Shown piece after piece: positions 37,813 through 47,058 of a DNA stretch of 64,000 nucleotides. The position numbers and the translations under genes were made by a program. Origin of the DNA: Haladaptatus pallidirubidus. GTDB taxonomy: Archaea; Halobacteriota; Halobacteria; Halobacteriales; Haladaptataceae. Within the stretch, counting starts at the first letter, position 1, and each line of letters begins with the position of its first letter. The stretch covers positions 124,001-188,000 of the forward strand of contig NZ_CP085304.1 of assembly GCF_020700235.1 (NCBI RefSeq). The letters run 5' to 3'. The notes below the pieces were generated by a model. It was not told where the DNA came from, ran no database searches, and saw nothing but the letters and a program-made list of their open reading frames with translations.

Positions 37813-38595
37813 TTATCCGACGGTGTTCAGCGCCTGCTGTAGATAGTCGTAATCGTTCGCGATCGCCTCCCGATACGACAGTGAAGGGGTGACGAACTCT
37901 ACCCCGATGACCCCGTCGAAACCACTGGAATCGAACACATCGAGCACCGCCTCCACGTCGAAGTATGCGTCGCGGAGCAAGCAGCGATTTCGCTTTTCTC
38001 CGTCGGGGTGCTCCCTTTCGATCACGGCCTGTAAGTGGACGTTGTTCGTGAGTGGTGCGAGCCATTCGGCGCTTTCCAGCACCTCCGCCGCCGTGTCGTG
38101 GAAGATCGGCTGCCAGTTGAGTCCGCAGTTGTGTTCGTCGACGGCCTCGATAAGCTTTTTCGCTCCCTCGTCGCGGTAGGTAAGTGTTCCACCATGTTTT
38201 TCGACGGTGACGGTCAGATTACGGTCTGCGGCTCGACGGGCAACGTGCTGGAGGTCATCAACCGTCCGCTCCCAGTGGTCCCGAGTATGCTCACCGTAGT
38301 TCTGCTCTCCCGGCCAAACACGAATGATATCGGCTCCGAGTTGATCTGCGATCTGGAGTTCGGACTTCCACTCATCATCGTAACTGTCCGTTCCTGGGCG
38401 GAGATAGGACCCGTACGTCAGACCCATCGATCTGATGGCGTGCCGTATTTCCTCGTACCGCTCGCTCGGTCCGTCCCCGACGTGGGCTTCCGTTCCCCAG
38501 ATTTCCACGGTTTCGAAGCCGAGGTCGCTCGCGAGGCGGATGATGCGCGTACTATCCCACTCCTTGTTGGAGATCGTACACAGGCCGAGTTGCAT
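37813..38595 (-). CDS. Sugar phosphate isomerase/epimerase (TIM barrel)
   Basis: 260 residues, start MQLGLCTISNKEWDSTRII. Barrel strands with metal-site residues: ETVEIWGTEAHVG, IIRVWPGEQNYGEH, LTVTVEKHGG (Glu), NCGLNWQP, NNVHLQAVIE, GVIGVEFVTPSL (Glu). It lacks the usual Asp in the NWQP strand, so metal coordination may differ. Intact, unlike the isomerase at 34776. It lies divergent from the Gfo6-like dehydrogenase. Confidence 0.82.
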   Translation of the reverse strand: MQLGLCTISNKEWDSTRIIRLASDLGFETVEIWGTEAHVGDGPSERYEEIRHAIRSMGLTYGSYLRPGTDSYDDEWKSELQIADQLGADIIRVWPGEQNYGEHTRDHWERTVDDLQHVARRAADRNLTVTVEKHGGTLTYRDEGAKKLIEAVDEHNCGLNWQPIFHDTAAEVLESAEWLAPLTNNVHLQAVIEREHPDGEKRNRCLLRDAYFDVEAVLDVFDSSGFDGVIGVEFVTPSLSYREAIANDYDYLQQALNTVG

Positions 38596-38973
38596 ACGTT
38601 ATTCAGAGCCGGCCACTACTATGAATTTTTTCCAATACGGTGCTATTCGGACCCACCGATTCACTGCGAATCGGATAGATGGAGCTCTTCGAGGTACGGA
38701 CGAGTTTCTTCGCCGGGCACGGATGCACTCCCATCCAGCCGTCTAGAGATGACGAGAGTGCTGCCAACAGCTAATTGATCTCGAATGGCGTGGTCACCGT
38801 AGCGTCTCGCAACCGACGCCTTCTTGCGACCTCCGCACTCACTTCTGGCGCTGCGTTCGATAGTGTGATCGCTGGGAGCGACCTCGAACGTTTTCGGCGG
38901 CCCTCGAAACGTATCCGATAGTGGATGACCGTATCCGAATGATTATTACCTCCGTCTGCTCCAGCTAGGAAGC
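38596..38973. other. Intergenic region
   Basis: 378 bases between divergent isomerase and dehydrogenase genes. A minus frame ending at 38771 (AAPEVSAEVARRRRLRDATV) may be a small coding remnant, but I cannot name it. Promoters of both genes should lie here. Confidence 0.35.
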
Positions 38974-40050
38974 ATGGGTATTCATTCGTGGATCCAGGAG
39001 TACACGGAACGTGACTGGCAAACCACAACGAACGGCACAGTTCGATTCGCGCTTATCGGACTCGGCTGGTGGACGGTTGATGTCGCCATCCCCGCCATCG
39101 AGTCCTCCACTCTTTGCGAGACGACCGTTCTGGTGAGCGGGTCGAAGGAGAAAGCCGAGCGGATCGCGGACGAACACGACATCGAGCACGGTCTCACATA
39201 CGACGAATACCACGACGGTGCCGCCACCGAGGCGTACGATGCCGTCTACATCGGCACGCCCAACGCTTATCACTTCGAACACGTCAAGTCAGCTGCTCGC
39301 TTCGACAAGGCGGCGCTGTGTGAAAAGCCACTCGAGGCAACCGCCGAACGTGCCCAGCGGCTGGTGGAGGCTGCTGAAGACGCTGATATACCATTGATGA
39401 CCGCCTACCGGATGCAGGTCGATCCTGCGGTCCGATGCGCCCGAGAGTTAATCGAGGACGGATTCATCGGCGAACCGACGCATGTCTACGGGAATAACTC
39501 TCAATCAATCCTTGAGATGATTCCCGACCCCGATCAGTGGCGCTTAGATCCCGACGTAACCGGTTACGGGACCTCTGTGATGGATCTCGGCATCTATACG
39601 ATAAACACGGCGCGGTTTCTCCTCCGACGAGATCCAGTGGCGGCGACGGCTTATATGACATCCGAGCACGATGGTTTCGAAGCCGTTCCCGACGAGCGCG
39701 CCGCGTTCACGCTGACTTTCGAGGGAGGCGTTCCACTGGTTAGTACGGCAAGCCAGAATACGCAGGGCGACACCCAGCTCAAGATCACTGGAACCGAGGG
39801 ACAGATCGACCTTGATCCCGCGTTCCACGGCAAGGTGATTCTCTCGCTCAATCGTGACGATATCCACATCGATATCGAGAACACGTCGTACAGTGGCGAC
39901 GACGAAATGGAAGCGGTGTTCGACTACTTCGCCGACCGAGTACTTTCGGGGGAGGAAATCTATCCGGACGGACACCATGCCCTCGTGGATATGGAGACGA
40001 TCCATGCGATCCACGAGGCTGCTGAGACCGGCTCTTCCGTCGACATCTGA
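38974..40050 (+). CDS. Gfo6-like D-xylose/sugar 1-dehydrogenase
   Basis: 358 residues. The opening IQEYTERDWQTTTNGTVRFALIGLGWWTVDVAIPAIE matches haloarchaeal glucose-fructose-oxidoreductase-like D-xylose dehydrogenases, with GLGWW as the modified Rossmann turn. CEKPLEAT, MTAYRMQVDP and VMDLGIYTINTARFLLRR follow as in the family. It would oxidise an aldose to the lactone with NADP+ in the cytoplasm, first step of the oxidative pentose route that continues with sugar-acid dehydratases. Confidence 0.88.
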   Translation: MGIHSWIQEYTERDWQTTTNGTVRFALIGLGWWTVDVAIPAIESSTLCETTVLVSGSKEKAERIADEHDIEHGLTYDEYHDGAATEAYDAVYIGTPNAYHFEHVKSAARFDKAALCEKPLEATAERAQRLVEAAEDADIPLMTAYRMQVDPAVRCARELIEDGFIGEPTHVYGNNSQSILEMIPDPDQWRLDPDVTGYGTSVMDLGIYTINTARFLLRRDPVAATAYMTSEHDGFEAVPDERAAFTLTFEGGVPLVSTASQNTQGDTQLKITGTEGQIDLDPAFHGKVILSLNRDDIHIDIENTSYSGDDEMEAVFDYFADRVLSGEEIYPDGHHALVDMETIHAIHEAAETGSSVDI

Positions 40051-40254
40051 GCCTGTGAACTCCTCCGACCTCAACAGAGGCGCGAAGCGTTCGAATCGAT
40101 CGGAGGAGCAGAATCCTTCGGGTTCTGAGAGCGTTGGGGTTCGGAGCGTCCCACTCTCCTCGTCTCGATATTCGGGCCACACATCCGATGCACGCTTGTT
40201 TTCGCGTTCTACCAACCGAATGCGGACAATAGAGTCGACCTGCTGGCCGCTTCG

Positions 40255-40636
40255 TACACAGGTCACCTTTCCCGCCCTGAGGGGCGGGGCTTGTCGGTGG
40301 ATTCCAGTTCAGGCCTCTATTCGGAGGCAGGCAAGCACCGCTATAAACTTTCAACATCCCAGACTTCATGGTGAGGTGATATGTCGTCCCCCCGTGCGGT
40401 AACTTTTGCCCCACTCAGAGTAGCCTAAAGCCGAAGTTCTTCGCCGCGTTGTAGTCCGCATTGACCGCGTAACCGCACTTCTGGCAACAGAATCGCTCTT
40501 GTGACGGGCGATTCCCTCGCAGAGTCGTCCCACACTTGGAACAGTGTTGTGACGTGTACGCCGGGTCTACCTGCGCCGTTTCGATGCCTTCCGCTTCAGC
40601 CTTGTACGACGTGTAGTGTCGGCTGGCGTGCGCTCC
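40255..40636 (-). pseudogene. tnpB: IS200/IS605-type TnpB C-terminal remnant
   Basis: Minus frame: EAEGIETAQVDPAYTSQHCS, KCGTTLRGNRPSQERFCCQK, CGYAVNADYNAAKNFGFRLL, then TGA (40415-40417). The four-Cys zinc ribbon (CSKCG...CQKCG) and NADYNAAKN (with the last RuvC Asp) identify TnpB. After the TGA the same frame continues VGQKLPHGG, the normal tail, so Trp probably became TGA. Everything upstream of ~40636 is lost, so no nuclease is made. Confidence 0.85.
40271..40288. mobile_element. IS605-type right-end hairpin
   Basis: CCCGCCC-TGAG-GGGCGGG is a perfect GC hairpin 130 bp downstream of the TnpB stop. It sits where IS200/IS605 elements carry their right-end hairpin and the 3' end of the guide (omega) RNA. 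The left end and TnpA are absent. Confidence 0.65.
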
Positions 40637-40791
40637 TATCCAAAAACGGGACAGTGCCGGCGTCCGAATCTGCCAACCGGAGTTCCTCTATCATAACTCA
40701 ATCATGTTCAGAGGAACTCCATCTACTTCAGCCGACTAAGTTAACAGTGCCACCAAGGAAAATATACACAATAGATGTTATTGTCGTTCGC

Positions 40792-43052
40792 ATGAGGGAC
40801 AATCCTTCATATTCGAAATTTAAGTATCGTGTCAGTCGTCGCCGACTGCTGCGGACGAGTCTCGCCGCGAGCACCGGATTGCTCGCTACGGGAGGACAGA
40901 CAGCGGCCGCCGAAGCAGAGTCAGGCGGATTCATCGACGCCGACCCGATCGACGCCAGACCACTCGACGGCGAAGAGCCCGACTGGACGCTCTACCGCAC
41001 CGCGGAGGATACGGGGACGGACACCGACATGCGGGCGTTGAAGGTGGGGGTCTATGACGAGCAGGTCGGGAAGACGTTCATCACGTACATGGGCGCCGAA
41101 GGGCCAGCACCCACCTACGTCCAGGAGTTCAACCACGCGAACGACAAGTGGACGCCGAAGAAGCAAGTCGGCGACTCCTTCGACGACTCGCACAACTATC
41201 CCACGATGGTCCAGGGCGACAACGGTCGGCTCCACGTTTTCCATGGCTGTCACAACTCTCCGCTGCGCCACGCGACGCCGTCCGCGTCCCACACCGTCCG
41301 AGGCGAGTGGACGGACGAGGCGATCGAGGAAGCCGAGGGCGCTAGCTACCCGATGCCGTTCGTGGCGGACAATGGTGATCTCTACGTCTTTTATCGCGAG
41401 ACGTACGTACTAGGAGAGGATCCAGGCGACGAGGAGTACGACACCGCGTATCGCCCCCTCCGGTACGTTCGCTCGACCGACGGCGGCGAGACGTGGACCA
41501 ACTCGGTGGAACTCACCGGCCACGCCGGCGCCGTCAACGACGGCCGCCGAGACAACTGGCTGAACGAGATCTACGCCGAGCAACTCCACCACGAGTCCGC
41601 CGGGAACGGCAACCCCGAGCGCGTCCACTTCACCTGGATGATCTCCGGCGGTCTCGACGAGGACGGTGAACATTCGCACGGCCATTACCTCCAGAACGTC
41701 TACTACGCGTACTTCACGCCCCACAACCTCCACTGGCACACCGCCGACGGCAAGGACCTCGGCCAAAGCATTACCCCCGAGGAGATGGACGAGCACTGCA
41801 TCGTGGAGAACACGCTAGAGAGCGATAAGTTCACCCGCAGACACAGTGTCCCCTTCGACAAGTGGGTGAATGTGACCGCCGACGGCCGCCCCATCCTCCT
41901 CTACTGCCTACGGGCTCCCAGCGGTATGGAGCCGGGGGGAACTTCGGCAAGATCGCCACCTGGACGGGCTCCGGGTGGGAGAAAAGCGATCTCGTCGACT
42001 ACACCTACCCCCAGTACGGCCTGGAGCGCATCGGCGACGAATCGTTCCGGTACTACGCCGGCGGCGGCGATACGATCGATCTCTACGTGGTGAACGCCAC
42101 CGACACGGGGGCCGACGGGCAGGCCGGGAAGAAGGTGGACGAGATCCCGTTCCCCGGCAACGTCACGGCCGACGGCGGCCTCATCGAGAACTACCGGGAT
42201 CCGGCCCGTCTGACCGCTCCCGAGGACGAAAAGCCCGCCGATATCTACGTCGCGGGGAAACCGAGGAGGCGGGCACCCGAGCCCGGGCCGGACCTCACGA
42301 TCGACGGCAGGGAATTCACCGTCGAATCGGTCGACGAACAAACCTGGCGGATTACCGTCCCGATCGCAAATGTGGGGGCCGATCAGTCGCCGGCGACGAC
42401 GGCGGCGTTGCTCGACGTGACGGACGAACAACAGCACCGGCTTACTACGTTCGATGTGCCCGCTCTTGACGTGAACGAGTACACAATCCTTACCTACGAC
42501 TGGGATACCTCGATGGTTTCTGCCGGGCGGTACGAGCTTCAGGCGGTCGTCGATCCCCACGACGAGATTCAAGAATCGACGGAAACGAACAATGCCTCGC
42601 CGACGGCCGAGATCACTGTAGCTAAACCGCCGACGAGCGACACCTACCTGAGCGATCTCCAGTGGGTCGATGCCACGATCGGCTGGGGCGAGATCGGCCT
42701 CGACGAGAGTGTCGAGGGCAATCCAATCACGATCGGTGGCACCACCTACGAGAAGGGCATCGGCACGCACGCCCGCTCCGAGATCACCTACAACCTCGGC
42801 GAGAACATGTCACGCTTCGTCTCCGACGTCGGCGTCGACGACGAGGTCGAAGGCGACGGGAGCGTCGGCTTCAAGGTTGTCGGCGACGGCGAGACGCTGG
42901 CCGAAACCGACGTTCTCACCGGGAGTGGAGGCGCCACGCATCTCGATGTGGACGTCTCGGGCGTCGACACGCTCACACTCGTCGTGACGGATGGTGGCAA
43001 CGGGATCGACTCCGATCACGCCGACTGGGCTGCCGCGCGGGTGCTCACGTAA
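40792..43052 (+). pseudogene. Tat-exported BNR-propeller/CARDB/NPCBM protein, one frameshift
   Basis: From the ATG at 40792: Tat signal SRRRLLRTSLAASTGLLA, then a beta-propeller of BNR_4 type (SHNYPTMVQGDNGRLHVFHG, LRYVRSTDGGETWTNS) seen in sialidase-like enzymes and some polysaccharide lyases. The frame changes at a six-G run (41934-41939) and goes on as GGNFGKIATWTG. After it come a CARDB domain (~42280-42630) and a C-terminal NPCBM carbohydrate-binding domain (SDLQWVDATIGWGEIGLDES to the end). One missing G explains the break, so a sequencing error is possible. An extracellular glycan-binding or degrading enzyme. Confidence 0.8.
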
Positions 43053-43235
43053 TCAGGTAACGGCGAACCGGAGAAACAGCGGACCGCAGACTGCGTGCCC
43101 GTCAACCCGATCGCCATCATCGCATCCCGGCGAGTACCAGACAACGCGTCAACGACCGCTCCGCTTCACCGTCATTGGATTCACGTCGTAGTCGGTGCCG
43201 CCTGTCCGTTCCACGCGCTGGATCGAGATGCGGAG

Positions 43236-44423
43236 TTACTCGGCTGGCGAGACGCGGACCAACGTCACGCCGTGGGGGTCGACCGTATCGGATAGTTCGC
43301 CGTCAGTCTCCCACTCCTCGTCGGTCCATAGGTCGCGGACGCGATAGCGATCCGCTGTGACGGGGACGTTGACCTCGTCGACGTGAGTGCGCACCTCGTC
43401 GGCTTCCTCACCCTGGTTGAACAGGACAACCGCCGCTTCGTCGTCGACAAGTCGCTTGCTCCAGACCTCGCGCGAGCCATAGACGCGGTCTCGGGTTGCT
43501 TGGATCCCGAGAGGGTCCTGGTTGATCGCGATGGCTTGTTCATTCGTTAGCACCTCGTGTGTGGTTTCGGACAGGTTCCGAAGGTCGGTTCCGGCCATCA
43601 GCGGCGCCGAGAACATACACCAGAACGAGAAGTGTGTTCTCTCTTCTGCTTTGGTGAACGGTCGCTCGACCGTAACGGCCTCGTGCTGTGACTGTCCTGA
43701 GTCCGGCCCGTTACCCACCTGTAACATGTCAGGATCGTTCCAGCCGTCAGGGGCCTGGTATTCTGCGCTGCCCTGTTCGGCGGCCCGATCGATGATCTGC
43801 ACAAGGCCGTCGCCGAATTCGTCGTCTTCGGCACGCCACTTGGCGACGATGTCGCCGGTTGTTCTCCAGAGGTGCCCCCCGACATTGCGTCCCCACGTCC
43901 AGGGGTCGTTGAGTCCCCACTCGCAGATGCTGTATACGATGTCTCTGTCAGTCTCGCGAAGGGCATCACCCATCGCAGCGTACCGTGTGATGGCGTCGCG
44001 TCCGTCGTGGTCGCCGCAGTTGTCGTACTTGAGATAGTCAATCCCCCACTCTGCAAACTGTTGAGCGTGAAGTCGTTCGCGTCCGAGACTCGCGGGATAT
44101 CCCTGGCAGGTTCGTGTGCCCGCCGAGGAGTAAATACCGAACTTCAGACCGCGATCGTGGACGTAATCGGCGAGGTCATCGATACCACTCGGGAAGTCCT
44201 CGGGATGGGGACGGAGACGCCCCCGCGAATCAGTCTCATCTGCCATCCAACAGTCATCAATGACGAGGTACTCGTATCCGACATCGCGGAGTCCCGTTTC
44301 GACTAGTGCATCCGCGGCGTCGCGGATATCCTCTTCAGTTACAGCGCAACTGTACACGTTCCAGGAGTTCCACCCCATCGGCGGTGTCTGGGCCAGTTTG
44401 CTGTTACCACTGTTCTTTGACAT
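43236..44423 (-). CDS. GH27 alpha-galactosidase-type enzyme
   Basis: 395 residues from the ATG at 44423 (MSKNSGNSKLAQTPPMGWNSWN). GH27 hallmarks: TPPMGWNSWNVYSC, YLVIDDCWM, FGIYSSAGTRTCQGYPASLG, nucleophile Asp134 in YLKYDNC, acid/base Asp191 in LWRTTGDI, and NDPDMLQVGN. A C-terminal beta domain ends at TLVRVSPAE. No signal peptide, so it acts on imported alpha-galactosides (or beta-L-arabinopyranosides) inside the cell. Confidence 0.93.
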   Translation of the reverse strand: MSKNSGNSKLAQTPPMGWNSWNVYSCAVTEEDIRDAADALVETGLRDVGYEYLVIDDCWMADETDSRGRLRPHPEDFPSGIDDLADYVHDRGLKFGIYSSAGTRTCQGYPASLGRERLHAQQFAEWGIDYLKYDNCGDHDGRDAITRYAAMGDALRETDRDIVYSICEWGLNDPWTWGRNVGGHLWRTTGDIVAKWRAEDDEFGDGLVQIIDRAAEQGSAEYQAPDGWNDPDMLQVGNGPDSGQSQHEAVTVERPFTKAEERTHFSFWCMFSAPLMAGTDLRNLSETTHEVLTNEQAIAINQDPLGIQATRDRVYGSREVWSKRLVDDEAAVVLFNQGEEADEVRTHVDEVNVPVTADRYRVRDLWTDEEWETDGELSDTVDPHGVTLVRVSPAE

Positions 44424-44540
44424 ACCCCCGAGTTTACAACCGTGGAATAAATACCTACCGCAACTGATCCACGACACTAAACGACCCTCCGGACACGTCG
44501 AGGCTACGTCTACCACCAGAGAGTCCCGATCGGAGCTTGA

Positions 44541-44768
44541 CTACTCGATCTTGTCTTGGGTCACGCTGAAACGGAGTTCGCTCTCGTCGATATCCTTGAT
44601 TTTGAGCACGTACTCGACTTGCTCACGGCTGGTCTCCGTCGTGTGATCGTCACCGTTTGATCCGAGGATAGCCGCCGCATGGTCGAATGTCTCGTCGCCG
44701 ATCCCCGACGACGCTCGGTTCGCTGCTGCCGATAGGAAGCCAAGAGCGGAACCACTCGAAACATCCTG
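44541..44768 (-). pseudogene. Unidentified gene remnant
   Basis: A minus frame of ~75 codons ends VLKIKDIDESELRFSVTQDK; upstream it reads LGFLSAAANRASSGIGDETF and AAAILGSNGDDHTTE. Composition is haloarchaeal and acidic, but there is no start codon (an in-frame stop lies just upstream). Looks like the C-terminal end of a lost gene; family unknown. Confidence 0.45.
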
Positions 44769-44931
44769 TCATCAGTTCGTGTTGTCCATTTTGTTCGCGC
44801 CCAAGTACTTATTGAAATCTACCAATAATAATTAAGTTTAACACGAGTATATATTGGGATGCTCACATCACCGTGAGGTTGCATAACAACGGACGAGGAA
44901 AACAGTAAGGTTTACGGAACGGAGCTGATCG

Positions 44932-47003
44932 ATGAGCGAGACGCGGGCAACGGATTAGGCATAACCAAGCGGCGGTTTGTGCAACTGGTCGGCTTCTCGA
45001 CCGTCGGATTCCCGGCGAAAACTGGTAGTGTAAGCGCAGACGATACTGAAAACGCATGGAAGTACGGGAACTACGTGGAATCAGAGTACCTCCGTTACGA
45101 GGACGGGGAGTTGATGTTCCCCGCGGACGAGGAGGGCAACCAGATTCCGGACTTTAGCTGGGCCGGCTACCGTCTGCGCGAAGACACGATTCCGGACGTG
45201 CCGACGGTGAAGAAAATCGGGCCCGTCGAGCGTATCGCGAAAACAGGGAGTAATGGAACACCCGACTACCATATCTCTGATAGAAACTATTATATGCGGA
45301 GCGCACAACCGAGTATCGTGCCAACAATAGACGGACCGAATGGTAACGTTAGTGCTACGATCGATCCGGAGGGCGAGATTTCGATCGAATTAGACGGAAC
45401 AACGATTCTCGAACCATCCCCGTACAATATCCCGGCTTCCGGATCATTTCCGGATGAGTTCAACTACGAGGGCGTCGAAACCCGTGAGATCGACGAGACC
45501 TACAAGCTCGCACACGGGAAACGAAAGGAGTGTCGTCACCGGGCTACGGAGGCGGTGTTCACCTACGAGGCCGCCCGTGGCGTCGTCGAACTTCAGGTGC
45601 GTATCGCAACCGACGGTGTGGCCTATCGCTATCGCTATCCCGGTGATGAGGGTAGTGTCGGATTCCTGACCGAGGGTTCGGCTTTCAATATTCCGCGCGA
45701 GGCGATCGGATATCTGATGCCCTACGTCTACCATCACGAATCGAGCGGCCGGACGGTGCCGGTTAGCGAGATCGATGATGGTCGCGAGTATCAGTTCCCG
45801 GGGCTCTTTCAGGTAGAGAAGGATAGTTGGGTGCTGCTCTGTGAGGCCGGCGTCGACGGCGACTGGGCAGCGGGACGACTGACCTTCGACGGGGACGATG
45901 GCCTATTTGAAATCACTCACCCGCCAAATATTGCGCGGTCGCCGCGTCCGGTCGACGCTCCGTGGCGAGTCGCGATCGTCGGCGACCTGGCGACGGTGAC
46001 GGAGTCGACACTGACGACTGACCTCGTCGACGGCCCGCGTATCGACGCCGATTGGGTGGAACCCGGGCGAGTCGCGTGGTCGTGGTGGTCCACCGGAACA
46101 GGTGACCTCGAACTCGGGAAAGCGTACGTCGACTACGTGAACGAGCACGGCTGGGAGCACATCCTCATCGACGCGGGCTGGGGTCGCGACTGGATGCCCG
46201 AGTTAGTCGAGTACGCGGACGAACGCGATGTCGGCGTGTTCGTCTGGGCGCACTTCACCGAACTCAACTCGGAGAGCAAGCGCGCTGAACGCCTTCCCAA
46301 GTGGGCCGATTGGGGGATCGCCGGCGTCAAAGTCGACTTCATGGACTCCGACGACCAGGGCCGGCTGCAGTTCTACGACGCAATGGCGGAAGCGTGCGCC
46401 GAACAGGAGCTCATGGTCAACTATCACGGGTCGATCATCCCGACGGGCCTCCGACGGCGCTGGCCGCACGTCATGACCTACGAGGGCGTCATGGGCGCCG
46501 AGAAACACCCCGGCATCGCATCAGAGCACAACACGATCCTACCGTTCACGCGCAACGTCGTCGGACCGATGGATTACACGCCGGTCACGTTCTCGGCCGA
46601 AAGCCTGCAGACCGTCGGCCACGAACTCGCGCTCTCGATCGTCTTCGAGTCCGGCCTCCAGCACTATGCCGATTCGATCGACGAGTACACCGCTCGGCCG
46701 CTCGCACAAGAGGTCCTCGATGCAGTGCCTGCGACGTGGGACGAAACCCGGTTCCTCCGAGGGAAACCCGGCGCGGAGGTGACGCTCGCGCGTCGTTCGG
46801 GTGACGAATGGTTTATCGGCTGTATCACCGCCGGACCGAATCGTACCGTCGACGTGCATCTCGACTTCGTCGACGGCGAACGGGAGGTGACAGTCACGCG
46901 CGACGAGGGAGACGGCGAGACACTCATGTGCGAACGCGAGGTCGCAAGCGAGACGCTCTCGATTCCGGTACCGGAAAACGGCGGATTCGTCGCGCGGCTC
47001 TGA
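44932..47003 (+). CDS. GH97 glycosidase with damaged Tat leader and foreign N-terminus
   Basis: The frame to 47003 encodes GH97: an N-terminal beta domain (PNGNVSATIDPEGEISIELD), then the barrel with VAWSWWSTGTGD, WEHILIDAGWG, GVKVDFMDSDDQ, MVNYHGSIIPTG, YEGVMGAEK. It resembles the retaining (galactosidase-type) branch because of the Asp in VDFMDSD. A twin-Arg leader ITKRRFVQLVGF precedes but has no ATG in frame; the ATG at 44932 (MSETRATD) meets TAG after eight codons, so a frameshift cuts the leader off. Starting at GTG 44979 would lose the Arg pair. Residues after the leader (YEDGELMFPADEEGNQIPDF) look like the start of beta-helix polysaccharide lyases, so the N-terminus may be chimeric. 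Confidence 0.78.
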
Positions 47004-47058
47004 TCGGTGCCCGCCGACCACACCTTTCCGCGGTCGTCGGTTCGATCCGTACTCGATA

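Noticed and set aside
37103-40417. In-frame TAG and TGA read as recoding (pyrrolysine, selenocysteine)
   Set aside because: No pyl or sel genes visible, haloarchaea are not known to use these, and the stops replace Trp within broadly decaying DNA.
41934-41939. Programmed ribosomal frameshift at the G run
   Set aside because: No pseudoknot or conserved slippery site seen; a missing base is simpler.
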